Positions 1 through 9,685 of a stretch of DNA of 64,000 nucleotides are shown here, piece after piece; positions within the stretch are counted from its first letter, which is position 1; each line of letters opens with the position of its first letter. The notes under the pieces are model-generated. The model did not search any database. It was not told the DNA's origin and was given only the letters and a program-made list of their open reading frames with translations. Origin of the DNA: Selenomonadaceae bacterium (GTDB lineage: Bacteria; Bacillota; Negativicutes; Selenomonadales; Selenomonadaceae); contig JAGABT010000016.1 of NCBI GenBank assembly GCA_017614505.1, forward strand, positions 1 through 64,000, in the 5' to 3' direction. The position numbers were made by a program, and so were the translations under genes.

Positions 1-172
1 GCATAGCTGAGTAGCTGCGTTCGGAAGGGATAAACGCTGAAAGCATCTAAGCGTGAAACCTGCCTCAAGATGATGTATCTTTTAAGACTCCTCAAGGATT
101 ATGAGGTAGATAGGTCGGGAGTGTAAGCGCCGTGAGGCGTTCATCTGACCGATACTAATAAGTCGTAAGTTT
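1..172 (+). rRNA. rrl: 23S ribosomal RNA, 3' end (partial)
   Basis: The first ~170 bases match the conserved 3' end of bacterial 23S rRNA, including the stretch ending in GACCGATACTAATAAGTCG just before position 165. The 5' part lies outside the window. The exact mature end is approximate. A spacer with the inverted repeat TTCAGAG/CTCTGAA (about 204-228) follows and probably belongs to the rRNA processing stem. Confidence 0.95.
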
Positions 173-251
173 ATCTTCAAACTAATGTGTGTCCTGTGCA
201 ATTTTCAGAGAACAAATAAACTCTGAAAGCAAAACGCTTGAAAAAGCGGCG

Positions 252-369
252 CTCCGGTGAAGATGGCTGAGTGGTTCCACCTGTTCCCATACCGAACACA
301 GAAGTTAAGCACTCATACGCCGAAGGTACTGAGCTGGCGACGGCTTGGAAGATTAGGTATTCGCCGGTT
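252..369 (+). rRNA. rrf: 5S ribosomal RNA
   Basis: The segment has the conserved 5S core (CCACCTGTTCCCATACCGAA and AGAAGTTAAGC). The terminal helix can be drawn between CCGGTGA at 254-260 and TCGCCGG at 361-367. Length of about 118 nt is normal. It closes the rRNA operon and is followed by an intrinsic terminator. The ends are approximate to a few bases. Confidence 0.93.
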
Positions 370-381
370 GAATATTCGAGA

Positions 382-409
382 GGCTGTCACAAATCGTGGC
401 AGTCTTTTT
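382..409 (+). terminator. Intrinsic terminator of the rRNA operon
   Basis: GGCTGTCAC and GTGGCAGTC form a 9-bp stem with two G-U pairs and a short AAATC loop, followed directly by a T5 tract. It lies 13 bases after the 5S rRNA. Confidence 0.85.
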
Positions 410-478
410 CGTTTTCTAAAAAATTCTTGCAGGAAAATTACCGCGCTTGAAGAATATTCAACAGCTGGGGGATTGATT

Positions 479-1039
479 ATGAGAATTATCACCGGCAATG
501 TTAAAGGCTTGCACTTGAAGACGGCTGCGGGACTTGCAACCCGCCCGACCAGCGACCGCGTTAAAGAATCGCTCTTCAGTATTCTCAACGGTCTTATCGA
601 TTTTCCCGAAACTGCCACCGTGCTTGACATTTTCGCAGGCACCGGCGCGCTCGGTCTCGAATCGCTTTCACGCGGCGCCAATTCCGCTACCTTCATCGAC
701 ACCAGCACGAATGTTTTGCTGGAAAATATCCGCCGCGCCAGGTTTCAAAACTGCAAAGTCCTGCGCGACGATTTCCGTAAAGCTCTCAGAAAAATTTCCG
801 CTCAAAATCTCCAGTTCGATTTGGTTTTCAGCGACCCACCCTACGCCAGCGGCTTTGCTCAAATTTCCGCTAACCTCGTCGCTGAACTCAACCTGCTAAC
901 CAGTTCCGGCTTGCTCATCGTCGAACACGGCGCTGGCGAAAATCTTACTGCGCCAGATAAGCTCGAACTAGCCAGAAAAATTTCCTACGGACACACGACC
1001 GCCATAGATATTTTCCAACCGAAAGGAAGCGGATTATGA
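479..1039 (+). CDS. rsmD: 16S rRNA (guanine(966)-N2)-methyltransferase RsmD
   Basis: Predicted 186-aa SAM-dependent methyltransferase that modifies G966 of 16S rRNA in the assembled 30S subunit. The start MRIITGNVKG is typical of the family; it is the ATG at 479 preceded by GGGGGATT. The reading frame stays open upstream to 257, but that stretch lies inside the 5S rRNA and cannot be coding. Visible motifs are the N-terminal RPTSDRVKESLF, the SAM-binding loop DIFAGTGALGLESLSRGA, and the catalytic DPPY. The 3' end overlaps coaD by 4 bases (ATGA), the standard rsmD-coaD pairing, so the two are probably translationally coupled. Confidence 0.93.
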   Translation: MRIITGNVKGLHLKTAAGLATRPTSDRVKESLFSILNGLIDFPETATVLDIFAGTGALGLESLSRGANSATFIDTSTNVLLENIRRARFQNCKVLRDDFRKALRKISAQNLQFDLVFSDPPYASGFAQISANLVAELNLLTSSGLLIVEHGAGENLTAPDKLELARKISYGHTTAIDIFQPKGSGL

Positions 1040-1515
1040 AAAAGGCACTCTGCACCGGCAGTTTCGACCCCGTCACTAACGGGCACGTCGACATTTTCGA
1101 GCGCGCCGCCAAACTCGTCGATGAACTCACTGTCTGCGTCTTCGTCAACAATAAGAAACAGCCACTCTTTACCGTCGAGGAACGCGTCGAACTCCTGCGC
1201 GAAGCTACGCTGCACATCGATAACCTTGTCGTCGATTCCTACGACGGTCTTGTCGCTGACTACCTCAAGGAACACGACATCAACATAATCATTCGCGGAC
1301 TGCGTTCGGCGGGCGATTTCGAGTACGAATACTATCAGGCTCAAATGACGCGGCACCTTGCGCCCGACGTTTCGACAATCTTCCTGCTGACTTCGCCGGA
1401 GTTTCTGTTCATAAGTTCTTCCGCTATTCGCGAGCTGGCGCACTTCAGGGGCAACGTTCATAAACTCGTTCCCGAATGCGTGGAACTCGCTCTGCAACAA
1501 AAAAATTCCGAATGA
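1036..1515 (+). CDS. coaD: Phosphopantetheine adenylyltransferase CoaD
   Basis: 159-aa enzyme of coenzyme A synthesis that transfers AMP from ATP to 4'-phosphopantetheine, giving dephospho-CoA. The nucleotidyltransferase signature T-N-G-H is in GSFDPVTNGHVDIFERA near the N-terminus, IIRGLRSAGDFEYE lies in the middle, and the ISSSxxR motif is in FISSSAIREL near residue 130. Length matches the family. It starts inside the rsmD stop codon region, in the order seen in many Firmicutes. Confidence 0.95.
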   Translation: MKKALCTGSFDPVTNGHVDIFERAAKLVDELTVCVFVNNKKQPLFTVEERVELLREATLHIDNLVVDSYDGLVADYLKEHDINIIIRGLRSAGDFEYEYYQAQMTRHLAPDVSTIFLLTSPEFLFISSSAIRELAHFRGNVHKLVPECVELALQQKNSE

Positions 1516-1549
1516 CCTATAAATTTTAACTAGAAAAGAGGCTGCTTCT

Positions 1550-2182
1550 ATGGCTGTGCGCGATACATTGGACAGAGTCGAAAATCTGGTCGCAAGCGCC
1601 TGGCATTTACCGCTGACAGGCAAGGCGGTTATCGACGAAGAGGAACTTGTTCACTTAATCGAAGACCTCCGACACGATTTGCCGCAGGAACTCGAACAGG
1701 CGGAAAAAGTCATACAGGAACGCGAAAATATTTTCAAAGCGGCACGGCAGGAAGCAGACGACATCGTAAAACAGGCAAAGGCTGAGGCGGAAAAACTTGT
1801 CGACGAAAATGACATCGTTGCTAAAGCCCGCCAGACCGCTCAGATGCTTGTCAACGAGGCACAAAATCAGGGTAACGATTACATCGAACGCTCGAACCAG
1901 CACGCTGCTCAGCTCCGCGAAGCCGCCGATAACTACGCCAATCAGGTTTTTGACCAGTTGCTGGAATACATTCGGAATACTTATCAGGGCGTACAGGCAG
2001 CCGGCGCAGAACTCGAACATTCGTGGCAAATTCTGAATCAGGCGAAAATGCAGATGAATCAACAAGCCACTCAAACTCAGTCGCAGGACTATCAGCAAAA
2101 TCCACCGCCGCCAGATTATCAAAATCAGTACCAGCAAGACCAGCAGCCGCCAGATTACCAGCAAAATCTGCCGCCTCAATAA
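1550..2182 (+). CDS. Coiled-coil protein of unknown function with Q/P-rich tail
   Basis: 210-aa protein, not securely recognised. Residues ~45-140 are strongly helical and charged with alternating E, K, A and Q, as in a long coiled coil resembling F-type ATPase b subunits or DivIVA-like proteins. The tail from about residue 170 is very rich in Q, N, P and Y with repeated PPDYQ units (three near-copies). No signal peptide or membrane segment is apparent. It sits between coaD and lepB, where other Firmicutes carry a similar ATPase-like coiled-coil gene; a scaffold or cell-envelope role is only a guess. ATG at 1550 is preceded by AGAAAAGAGG. Confidence 0.75.
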   Translation: MAVRDTLDRVENLVASAWHLPLTGKAVIDEEELVHLIEDLRHDLPQELEQAEKVIQERENIFKAARQEADDIVKQAKAEAEKLVDENDIVAKARQTAQMLVNEAQNQGNDYIERSNQHAAQLREAADNYANQVFDQLLEYIRNTYQGVQAAGAELEHSWQILNQAKMQMNQQATQTQSQDYQQNPPPPDYQNQYQQDQQPPDYQQNLPPQ

Positions 2183-2271
2183 AATTAAGCGAAAGGAAGT
2201 GACTGGCGCCGTCGAAAATTCCCTCGACGCGTCGACTTTTGGTGAGTTCAATCAGCGAGGAGAAAAAATCC

Positions 2272-2784
2272 GTGGGCGAAGAAGTCAAAGATTGGGTGCT
2301 CTCGATAGCGGCGGCAGTGGCTGTCGCGCTTTTAATCAGAACTTTTATCGTGGAACTTTACGTTGTTGACGGTCCTTCAATGCGTCCAACCCTGCAGCAC
2401 GACGAACGCCTTGTCGTCAACAAATTTATTTTTCATGTCCGCGACCCCCAAAAGGGCGAAATTATCATTTTCCGTTACCCGCGCGACCCCAGCCGCGACT
2501 TTATCAAACGCGTCATAGCAACTGCCGGCGACACAATCGAAATTAAGGACGGGCGCGTTTTCGTCAACGACCAGCTCCTGCGCGAGGATTACATTCTCGA
2601 AAAAACCCGCACCGAATATCCCAAGGTTACCATTCCCGCCGGTACGGTCTTTGTAATGGGCGATAACCGAAACAATTCCGAGGACAGCCGCTTCCCAGAT
2701 GTCGGCTTCGTGCCGCTGGATTTGATTAAGGGCAAGGCTAGTTTGATTTTCTGGCCGCTTGACGAACTTAAAACTTTGCCGTAA
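2272..2784 (+). CDS. lepB: Type I signal peptidase LepB
   Basis: Membrane-bound serine protease that removes signal peptides from exported proteins. An N-terminal membrane segment (VLSIAAAVAVALLIRTFIV) is followed by the nucleophile motif GPSMRPTL, the general-base lysine in KRVIATAGDTIEI, and the conserved GDNRNNSEDSR box. I place the start at the GTG at 2272 because GAGGAG lies 9 bases upstream (2257-2262); a TTG at 2239 or GTG at 2242 would add up to 11 residues but has no good ribosome-binding site. At about 170 aa the protein is a standard short SipS-type peptidase. Confidence 0.9.
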   Translation: MGEEVKDWVLSIAAAVAVALLIRTFIVELYVVDGPSMRPTLQHDERLVVNKFIFHVRDPQKGEIIIFRYPRDPSRDFIKRVIATAGDTIEIKDGRVFVNDQLLREDYILEKTRTEYPKVTIPAGTVFVMGDNRNNSEDSRFPDVGFVPLDLIKGKASLIFWPLDELKTLP

Positions 2785-2802
2785 CTGAATATTGAAACAA
2801 CC

Positions 2803-2839
2803 AGAGGGCGCAGCTTTTTGCCGACCCTCTTAATTTTTA
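2803..2839 (+). terminator. Terminator or attenuator hairpin ahead of pyrB
   Basis: AGAGGG (2803-2808) pairs with CCCTCT (2825-2830), with a small inner GCA/TGC stem, and a TAATTTTTA tract follows. It lies between lepB and pyrB, so it either ends lepB transcription or attenuates the pyr operon. I see no convincing PyrR-binding consensus. Confidence 0.55.
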
Positions 2840-2859
2840 TCTAAAAGGAGTGAACGCCT

Positions 2860-3780
2860 TTGTTAGGAAAAAATATTCTCGGACTCGAAAATTTTTCGCC
2901 CGAAGAAATTCGCCTCGTACTCAGAATCGCCAAGTCTATGAAGAAAGTCATTCGCGGCGACGTGAAAAAACTTCCCAACCTGCGCGGGCGGGCTATCGTC
3001 AATCTTTTCCTTGAGCCCTCTACCAGAACGCGGACTTCATTCGAGCTGGCTGGCAAATACCTCGGCGCGGACGTGGTTTCAATCAATGCCTCGACTTCCA
3101 GCATCGTCAAAGGCGAAAGCCTGCGCGATACGCTGATGACGATTGAGGCTATGGGCGTCGACGCGATTGTTATGCGCCACAAGGCTGAAGGCGCCGCCGA
3201 GTACGCCGCGAAAGTCGTCAAGCCCGTCATCATCAACGCTGGCGACGGCGCGCACGCTCACCCGTCTCAGGCGCTCCTCGATTTGTTCACGATTGAGCAG
3301 TTCAAAGGCAGGCTCGCCGGTCTCAAGGTTGCTATCGTCGGCGATATTCTGCACAGCCGCGTTGCCCGCTCGGACGTTTACGGTCTTACGAAAATGGGCG
3401 CCGAAGTTCACCTTGCCGGTCCCAAAACGCTCCTGCCGCGCTTTTTCAACTTCGACGGCGTTACCGTTCACGAAAATGTTGAGGCGGCAATTTCCGGCGC
3501 TGATGTTGTCAACGTCCTGCGCATTCAGCTTGAACGCCAGCAGTCGGGATTATTTCCTTCCGCAAGAGAATACGCGCGGGTTTTCGGAATAAATGACGAA
3601 CGCTTGAGATTAGCGAAAGACGACGCGCTGATTCTGCACCCAGGTCCGCAGAACAAGGGCTTGGAAATTTCAAACGCGGTAGTCTACGGCGCGAACTCGG
3701 CGATTCATGAACAGGTACAAAACGGCGTGGCGGTGCGAATGGCGCTGCTGGATTTGACGCTGAACGGAGGAGAAGCATGA
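2860..3780 (+). CDS. pyrB: Aspartate carbamoyltransferase catalytic subunit PyrB
   Basis: 306-aa enzyme condensing carbamoyl phosphate with aspartate to N-carbamoylaspartate, the committed step of pyrimidine synthesis. The carbamoyl-phosphate loop [13 protein letters not shown], the HPSQALLDL motif, and the late LHPGPQNKG motif are all present. The start is TTG at 2860 with AAAGGAG nine bases upstream. It overlaps pyrC by 4 bases (ATGA) and leads a plus-strand pyr operon. No pyrI regulatory subunit and no pyrR gene is visible nearby. Confidence 0.96.
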   Translation: MLGKNILGLENFSPEEIRLVLRIAKSMKKVIRGDVKKLPNLRGRAIVNLFLEPSTRTRTSFELAGKYLGADVVSINASTSSIVKGESLRDTLMTIEAMGVDAIVMRHKAEGAAEYAAKVVKPVIINAGDGAHAHPSQALLDLFTIEQFKGRLAGLKVAIVGDILHSRVARSDVYGLTKMGAEVHLAGPKTLLPRFFNFDGVTVHENVEAAISGADVVNVLRIQLERQQSGLFPSAREYARVFGINDERLRLAKDDALILHPGPQNKGLEISNAVVYGANSAIHEQVQNGVAVRMALLDLTLNGGEA

Positions 3781-5090
3781 ACAATTCTTGGGAAATTCAC
3801 AGGGCGGAAATTAAGGATTCGCTGCTGATTCGCGGCGGGCGCGTCATTGACCCTGCCAATAATATTGATAAAATCGCCGACGTGCTGATTGTTGACGGGA
3901 AAATCGCCGCAGTCGACGCCGATATTAAATTTTCCGCGCAGCACGAATACAACGCCGCCGGTAGAATCGTCACGCCTGGCTTGATTGATATGCACGTACA
4001 TTTCCGCGAGCCTGGGCAGGAGGCTAAGGAAGATTTCGTCAGCGGCTCTAAGGCGGCGGTTGCTGGCGGCTACACGACCGTTGCCACGATGCCGAACACT
4101 TCGCCGGTTGTCGATAACGCCGCGCTCGTCCGCTCCATGGTTCAGCGCGCCAATGACGTTGGGATTATCAACATTAAAATTATCGGCGCCGTTACGAAAA
4201 ATCAGCAGGGGCTTGAGCTGGCGGAAATGCGCGATATGATTGACGCGGGCGCGGTGGCTTTTTCTGACGACGGGCACTTCGACGATAACGCCAAAATTTT
4301 CATGAACGCGCTGGATTATCTGCACGGCACCGGCAAGGTTATTATCTGCCACGAAGAGGAAACCAGCCTCGTCAGGGATGGCGCTATGAACGAAGGCAGG
4401 CGCAGCGCGATTCTGGGGATTAAAGGGCGTCCGAGCGTGGCTGAAGATATTGCCGTGGCTCGTGACTGCCTGCTGGCGGAATACACCGGCGGGCGCGTTC
4501 ACATTGCGCATATGAGTTCCGCGCGAGCCGTTGAAATTGTCCGTGACGCGAAAAGGCGCGGCGTCAAAGTTACAGCCGAAGTCACGCCGCAGCACCTCAC
4601 CATGACTGAAGATTTGGTTGACCCGACTAATTCCGCCACGAAAATTAATCCGCCGCTCCGCACGCAAAAAGACTGCGACGCGCTGATTGAAGGCTTGCTC
4701 GACGGCACGATCGACATGATTGTTACCGACCATTCGCCGCACGCCGCCGAGGAAAAAGACCGCGAGTACATTTATGCGCCGAGCGGTTTCCCTGGCTTAG
4801 AAACTTCTCTCGGAATTTTGTTGACAGATTTGTATCACAGAAATATAATACCACTATCAAAATTAATTTCAAAAATGACATACGAACCGGCGAAGGTCTT
4901 CAAACTGGACGCTGGCACGCTGAGCATTGGCGCGGACGCTGACATTGCGATTATCGATACCGAGCTTGAATGGAATGTTGACGCGAAGAATTTCTACACG
5001 CGCGGAAGTCATTCGCCGTTCGTCGGCAGGAAACTGAAAGGGCGCGCCGTCGCTACTATTGTTCGCGGCGATTTGATGAAACTGCTTTGA
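3777..5090 (+). CDS. pyrC: Dihydroorotase PyrC
   Basis: 437-aa metal-dependent amidohydrolase that cyclises N-carbamoylaspartate to dihydroorotate. The metal-binding [10 protein letters not shown] near residue 70, [10 protein letters not shown], the middle CHEEE and HIAHMSSA segments, and the late IVTDHSPHA motif identify a class I (Firmicutes-type) dihydroorotase of full length. It overlaps pyrB by 4 bases and ends 18 bases before the agp-like gene, whose ribosome-binding site AAGGAGGAG lies in that gap. Confidence 0.95.
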   Translation: MNNSWEIHRAEIKDSLLIRGGRVIDPANNIDKIADVLIVDGKIAAVDADIKFSAQHEYNAAGRIVTPGLIDMHVHFREPGQEAKEDFVSGSKAAVAGGYTTVATMPNTSPVVDNAALVRSMVQRANDVGIINIKIIGAVTKNQQGLELAEMRDMIDAGAVAFSDDGHFDDNAKIFMNALDYLHGTGKVIICHEEETSLVRDGAMNEGRRSAILGIKGRPSVAEDIAVARDCLLAEYTGGRVHIAHMSSARAVEIVRDAKRRGVKVTAEVTPQHLTMTEDLVDPTNSATKINPPLRTQKDCDALIEGLLDGTIDMIVTDHSPHAAEEKDREYIYAPSGFPGLETSLGILLTDLYHRNIIPLSKLISKMTYEPAKVFKLDAGTLSIGADADIAIIDTELEWNVDAKNFYTRGSHSPFVGRKLKGRAVATIVRGDLMKLL

Positions 5091-5108
5091 ACTGACAAGG
5101 AGGAGACA

Positions 5109-6365
5109 ATGTTAAAAAAAATTTTTGCGCTGATTGCGCTCTTCACGCTGACAAGTTTTGCGCCGGCTAATGCTGAAGATTACCAGCTGGAAAGCGTGGT
5201 CGTACTCAGCCGCCACAATATCCGCTCGCCGATAGCGGACGAAAATTCCGTTCTAGGCAAAATGACTCCGCATCGCTGGTTCAAGTGGACTTCAGCCAAA
5301 AGCGAACTCTCAATGCGCGGCGGCGAACTCGAAACGATTATGGGGCAATACTTCCGCAAATGGCTCACCAGCGAAAATCTGATTACGGAAAATTATCTGC
5401 CTGAAGCCGGCGAAGTTCGATTCTACGCCAACTCCATGCAGCGCACGATTGCCACTGCGCAATTTTTTTCGAGCGGGCTTTTCCCCGTCGCCAACGTTAA
5501 AATCGAACACAAATTCGCGCCAAGCAAAATGGACGACGTTTTCAATCCGCAGCTGACCTTCGTCAACGAAAAATTCAGCCAGATTGCGACTGAACAAATC
5601 CGCGCGACCTTTAAACGCAACAACTTTGAAGGAAATTACCCGCTCCTCGAAAAGGTTATGGACTTCAAAAAATCCGAGTACGCCAAATCCCACGGCTTGA
5701 CCAAACTCCCCACCGGCGATACCGAGATAATTCTTGAACCCTACAAGGAGCCCGCGATAAGCGGCAGTTTCAAGCTCGCGGTTATGGCGGCGGACGCGCT
5801 GGTTCTTCAGTACTACGAAGAGCAAAATCCTAAGCAGGCTGCCTTCGGTCATAAGCTCAGTTTCAACGACTGGAAAAAAATCGCCGGCTTCAAGGAAACT
5901 TTTACCGAGGCGCTGTTCGCTTCGCCTGCTGTTGCCGTGAACGTTGCGCATCCGCTCCTGCAGGTCATGCGCGAAGAACTTTCTTTGAAAAACCGCAAGT
6001 TTACTTTCCTCTGCGGACACGATTCCAATATCGCAAGCGTCCTGGCGGCTTTGAACGCAGAAAATTTTTCCCTGCCTCAGACGCCGGAAACTAAAACTCC
6101 TATCGGCTTCAAACTCGTGATTGAAAAATGGCGGAGCAATGACGGGCGCCAGTATGCCGCGCTCAAACTGATTTACGCCAGCTCCGAACAGCTCAAAAAC
6201 AAAACTACTCTCACGCTGGAAAATCCGCCGGTCATTTTCCCGATTCGCCTCAATGGTCTCCAACAAAATGCCGACGGTCTTTATAAACTTGAGGATCTGC
6301 AGCAGCGTTTCGACGACGCGATTAACGCCTACTACGAATTGTACGAAGAAAACGCGGCGGCTTGA
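5109..6365 (+). CDS. agp: Periplasmic glucose-1-phosphatase-like histidine acid phosphatase
   Basis: 418-aa exported phosphatase of histidine acid phosphatase clan. An N-terminal signal peptide ends near APANA-ED. The active-site motif is SRHNIRSP, the Agp variant of RHGxRxP, and the C-terminal proton donor is in CGHDSNIAS. Several further stretches (ANSMQRTIATAQFF, ASPAVAVNVAHPL, KTPIGFKLV) read like Escherichia coli Agp, which hydrolyses glucose-1-phosphate in the periplasm. The gene lies inside the pyr operon at the place normally held by carA, with its own strong ribosome-binding site. Substrate is inferred from similarity alone; a phytase-like activity is an alternative. Confidence 0.88.
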   Translation: MLKKIFALIALFTLTSFAPANAEDYQLESVVVLSRHNIRSPIADENSVLGKMTPHRWFKWTSAKSELSMRGGELETIMGQYFRKWLTSENLITENYLPEAGEVRFYANSMQRTIATAQFFSSGLFPVANVKIEHKFAPSKMDDVFNPQLTFVNEKFSQIATEQIRATFKRNNFEGNYPLLEKVMDFKKSEYAKSHGLTKLPTGDTEIILEPYKEPAISGSFKLAVMAADALVLQYYEEQNPKQAAFGHKLSFNDWKKIAGFKETFTEALFASPAVAVNVAHPLLQVMREELSLKNRKFTFLCGHDSNIASVLAALNAENFSLPQTPETKTPIGFKLVIEKWRSNDGRQYAALKLIYASSEQLKNKTTLTLENPPVIFPIRLNGLQQNADGLYKLEDLQQRFDDAINAYYELYEENAAA

Positions 6366-6395
6366 TCCACTTTTAATTTCAAAGGAGAAATGTTT

Positions 6396-9300
6396 ATGCC
6401 GAAAAAACAGCATCTCAGCAAGGTAATGGTTATAGGTTCGGGACCTATCGTGATTGGGCAGGCGGCGGAATTTGACTACGCCGGTTCGCAGGCTTGCCGC
6501 GCTCTCAAGGAGGAAGGTCTGGAAGTCGTGCTGGTAAATTCCAACCCCGCCACGATTATGACCGACGTGAACATCGCCGACCGCGTTTACATTGAGCCGC
6601 TGACTGTCGATTTTCTTTCGGCGATTATCGAGAAGGAACGCCCCGACGGACTTTTGGCAACTTTGGGCGGGCAGGCTGGCTTAAATCTTGCCGTCAAACT
6701 TGCTGAAGCGGGTGTGCTGGAAAAAAATAACGTCGAACTGCTCGGCACGCCGCTTGACGCTATCAAGAAAGCGGAAGATCGTGAGCTTTTCAAGGAAACA
6801 ATGCAGGCGATTGGCGAGCCAATTCCCGAATCCACGATTGTTGAAGATGTTCACGGCGCGGTTGCCTTCGCCAACGAAATTGGCTACCCGCTGATTGTGC
6901 GTCCGGCTTACACGCTCGGCGGCACCGGCGGCGGTATCGCTGAAAACGAGGAGGAACTTGTCGAGATTGTCATTCGCGGTCTGAAATATTCCATGATTGG
7001 GCAGGTGCTGATTGAGCGCAGCGTCGCTGGCTGGAAGGAAATTGAATTTGAAGTCATGCGCGACGGCAATGATAACTGCGTGGCGGTTTGCGATATGGAA
7101 AATGTCGACGCGGTTGGCGTGCATACCGGCGATTCGATTGTTGTGGCGCCGTGTCAAAGCCTTAGCAAATCCGACTACGAGCTTTTGAAGGCGGCGAGCA
7201 TTAAAATGATTCGCGCGCTGGGAATTGAAGGCGGCTGCAATGTTCAGTTCGCGCTGGACGTGAACAGCCAAGATTATTACGTTATCGAAGTCAATCCGCG
7301 CGTTTCGCGTTCCTCCGCGCTGGCAAGCAAGGCGACCGGCTATCCTATCGCCAGAATCACTTCCAAAATTGCGATTGGCTTCACGCTGGACGAACTGGCG
7401 CACGATATTTTTGAGCCGGCGGTTAATTACGTCGTTGTCAAATTCCCGCGCTGGCCTTTCGACAAATTCGTTTACGCCGATAGAACCATTGGCACGCAGA
7501 TGAAGGCGACCGGCGAGGTTATGAGCATTGACCTGAGCTTTGAAGGCGCCATTCTGAAAGCCGTCCGCAGCCTTGAGATTGGCGTCAACCGGCTTTATAT
7601 GGAGCAGTTCAAGGACTGGGACGACGCGAAGGTTCTGCGCCGCCTTAAAATTGTCAACGATGAACGGCTTTTCGTTATCGCCGAAGCCCTGCGCCGCGGT
7701 CTCGCCAGCGTCGACGAAATTTTCAACATTACCAAAATCAATCCATGGTTTATCGAGCGGATTAAGAATATCGCCGATATGGAAAATAAACTCCAGCGCG
7801 AAAATCTGACGGTTGAACTCCTGCGCGAAGCAAAGCTGCTCGGTCTGGCTGATAAATCTATCGCCGAGCTCACCGGCAAGCCCATGAAGGAAATTCGTGC
7901 GCTGCGCATTGAAAATAATATTTTGCCGAAGTTTAAAATGGTCGATACCTGCGCCGCGCAGTTCGACGCCACGCCTTACTACTATTCCACCTACCGCGCC
8001 GACAGGGACGAAGTTCAAATCAGCGATAAGCGCAAAATTATCGTGCTGGGTTCGGGTCCAATTCGTATCGGGCAGGGCGTCGAATTCGATTATTGCTCGG
8101 TACATTCGGTCTGGGCGCTTAGAGAAATGGGCGTCGAGGCGATTATTATCAACAATAACCCCGAAACCGTTTCGACGGACTTTGACATTTCTGACAGGCT
8201 GTATTTCGAGCCGCTGACGACCGAGGACGTGCTGAACATTATCGACAAGGAACAGCCTGAAGGCGTTATCGTTCAGTTCGGCGGACAGACTGCGATTAAT
8301 CTGGCGGCGAGCCTTGCTGAGGCGGGCGTAAAGATTTTCGGCACCAGCGTCGACGATATTGACCGCGCTGAGGATAGAGAGCGCTTTGATGAAGTGCTGG
8401 CTGAAGTCAACATTCCGCGTCCGCGCGGGATTAGCGTCACGAATCTGGACGATGCGATTACCGGCGCCGCTGAAATTGGCTACCCTGTCATGGTTCGTCC
8501 CAGCTACGTGCTCGGCGGCAGGGCTATGGAGATTGTCTACAACGAAAATGAACTGCGCGATTACATGAGCCGCGCCGTCAAAGTTACGCCCGACCACCCA
8601 GTTTTAGTTGACAGGTACATGCAGGGCACCGAGGTTGAAGTTGACGCGATTGCCGACGCGGTTGACGTTGTAATTCCTGGGATTATGGAGCACGTCGAAC
8701 GCGCTGGCGTTCACAGCGGCGACAGCATTGCCGTTTATCCGCCGCAGACTTTGCATTCCAGAATTATCTACACAATCACGGACTACACTAAACGCCTCGC
8801 GCTGGCGCTGCACGTCAAAGGCTTGCTGAACATTCAGTACGTCGTGGCGGACGGTAAGGTTTATGTTATCGAAGTCAATCCGCGTTCGAGCCGCACCGTG
8901 CCTTTCCTCAGCAAAGTCACCAATATCAAAATGGTAAACGTTGCCACGCGCGTCGCGCTGGGTCACACGCTCAAGGAAATGGGCTTCCATACTGGTCTGG
9001 TTGAGCCGAAACCCTACACTGCGGTTAAAGCGCCGGTGTTCTCCTTCGCGAAAATGCAGGACGTTGACATTTCGCTCGGACCAGAAATGAAGTCGACCGG
9101 CGAAGTCATGGGAATTGATTATCACTACGCCCGCGCGCTGTACAAAGCCATTACTGGCGCCGGCATGAACATTCCCAAAAACGGCTGCGTTCTGTTCACA
9201 ATCGCTGACAAGGATAAGGACGAAATGAAGGAACTTGCCAAAGCTTTTTCTGAGCTGGGATTCAAACTCGTGGCGACGGCTGGCACGGCTAAGGCGCTGC

Positions 9301-9599
9301 AGGCGATTGGAATTGACGCGGAGGTCGTCGGCAAGGTTCACCAGCGCAGTGTCGACATTATCGAGCGCATTAAGGCTGGCAAAATCCACATGGTTATCAA
9401 TACGCAGGCGCCAGGCAAGCATATCATGGCGGACGGTTTCAAGATTCGCCGCGCTACGGTTGAGCATGGTATTCCCTGCCTCACCAGCCTTGATACCGCG
9501 TGGGAAGTGCTGAGAATGCTGACTTCAATGCGTGACAGGCGCCACGTCTATTCGCTGGCGATTCAGGACTACGTGGGCGGCGGCGACGAACTCGCGTAA
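6396..9599 (+). CDS. carB: Carbamoyl phosphate synthase large subunit CarB
   Basis: 1067-aa subunit that makes carbamoyl phosphate from bicarbonate, ammonia and ATP. The duplicated ATP-grasp structure is plain: [18 protein letters not shown] near the start and [18 protein letters not shown] near residue 550, each followed by EVNPRxSR motifs, and a C-terminal MGS-like domain ([10 protein letters not shown]). Start chosen at ATG 6396 (MPKKQ) because AAAGGAG is 8 bases upstream; an ATG at 6390 is too close. The glutaminase partner carA is not adjacent, so it must be encoded elsewhere or be absent. A strong terminator follows 33 bases after the stop. Confidence 0.97.
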   Translation: MPKKQHLSKVMVIGSGPIVIGQAAEFDYAGSQACRALKEEGLEVVLVNSNPATIMTDVNIADRVYIEPLTVDFLSAIIEKERPDGLLATLGGQAGLNLAVKLAEAGVLEKNNVELLGTPLDAIKKAEDRELFKETMQAIGEPIPESTIVEDVHGAVAFANEIGYPLIVRPAYTLGGTGGGIAENEEELVEIVIRGLKYSMIGQVLIERSVAGWKEIEFEVMRDGNDNCVAVCDMENVDAVGVHTGDSIVVAPCQSLSKSDYELLKAASIKMIRALGIEGGCNVQFALDVNSQDYYVIEVNPRVSRSSALASKATGYPIARITSKIAIGFTLDELAHDIFEPAVNYVVVKFPRWPFDKFVYADRTIGTQMKATGEVMSIDLSFEGAILKAVRSLEIGVNRLYMEQFKDWDDAKVLRRLKIVNDERLFVIAEALRRGLASVDEIFNITKINPWFIERIKNIADMENKLQRENLTVELLREAKLLGLADKSIAELTGKPMKEIRALRIENNILPKFKMVDTCAAQFDATPYYYSTYRADRDEVQISDKRKIIVLGSGPIRIGQGVEFDYCSVHSVWALREMGVEAIIINNNPETVSTDFDISDRLYFEPLTTEDVLNIIDKEQPEGVIVQFGGQTAINLAASLAEAGVKIFGTSVDDIDRAEDRERFDEVLAEVNIPRPRGISVTNLDDAITGAAEIGYPVMVRPSYVLGGRAMEIVYNENELRDYMSRAVKVTPDHPVLVDRYMQGTEVEVDAIADAVDVVIPGIMEHVERAGVHSGDSIAVYPPQTLHSRIIYTITDYTKRLALALHVKGLLNIQYVVADGKVYVIEVNPRSSRTVPFLSKVTNIKMVNVATRVALGHTLKEMGFHTGLVEPKPYTAVKAPVFSFAKMQDVDISLGPEMKSTGEVMGIDYHYARALYKAITGAGMNIPKNGCVLFTIADKDKDEMKELAKAFSELGFKLVATAGTAKALQAIGIDAEVVGKVHQRSVDIIERIKAGKIHMVINTQAPGKHIMADGFKIRRATVEHGIPCLTSLDTAWEVLRMLTSMRDRRHVYSLAIQDYVGGGDELA

Positions 9600-9606
9600 A
9601 TTATTA

Positions 9607-9635
9607 TCGACAAGTTACACGGAAAATGTTACAAT
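9607..9635 (+). promoter_or_regulatory. Possible promoter ahead of pyrK
   Basis: TCGACA (9607-9612) and TACAAT (9630-9635) are separated by 17 bases, a near-consensus sigma-70 arrangement. It would start transcription inside the hairpin at 9633-9660, so a transcript from it would lose part of the 5' arm and escape termination. This is inferred from sequence only. Confidence 0.45.
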
Positions 9636-9665
9636 CCTCTTGCAGGTTTGCAGGGGGATTTTTTT
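9633..9665 (+). terminator. Strong intrinsic terminator or attenuator between carB and pyrK
   Basis: AATCCTCTTGCA and TGCAGGGGGATT form a continuous 12-bp stem (three G-U pairs) with a GGTT loop, followed by T5 within a longer T tract. It splits the pyr genes into pyrB-pyrC-agp-carB and pyrK-pyrD-pyrF-pyrE blocks. Confidence 0.8.
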
Positions 9666-9685
9666 ACGTGAAAGGAAGTGTTTGT

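Noticed and set aside
257..478. Open frame upstream of rsmD starting inside the 5S rRNA
   Set aside because: It crosses the 5S gene and its terminator; the real rsmD start is ATG 479 with a ribosome-binding site.
6681..8597. 638-codon open frame antisense to carB, and similar long antisense frames over mutS (48837-50357) and the M18 aminopeptidase (46357-47652)
   Set aside because: They mirror strong genes in the opposite strand, have no family motifs or ribosome-binding sites, and arise from codon bias that avoids antisense stops.
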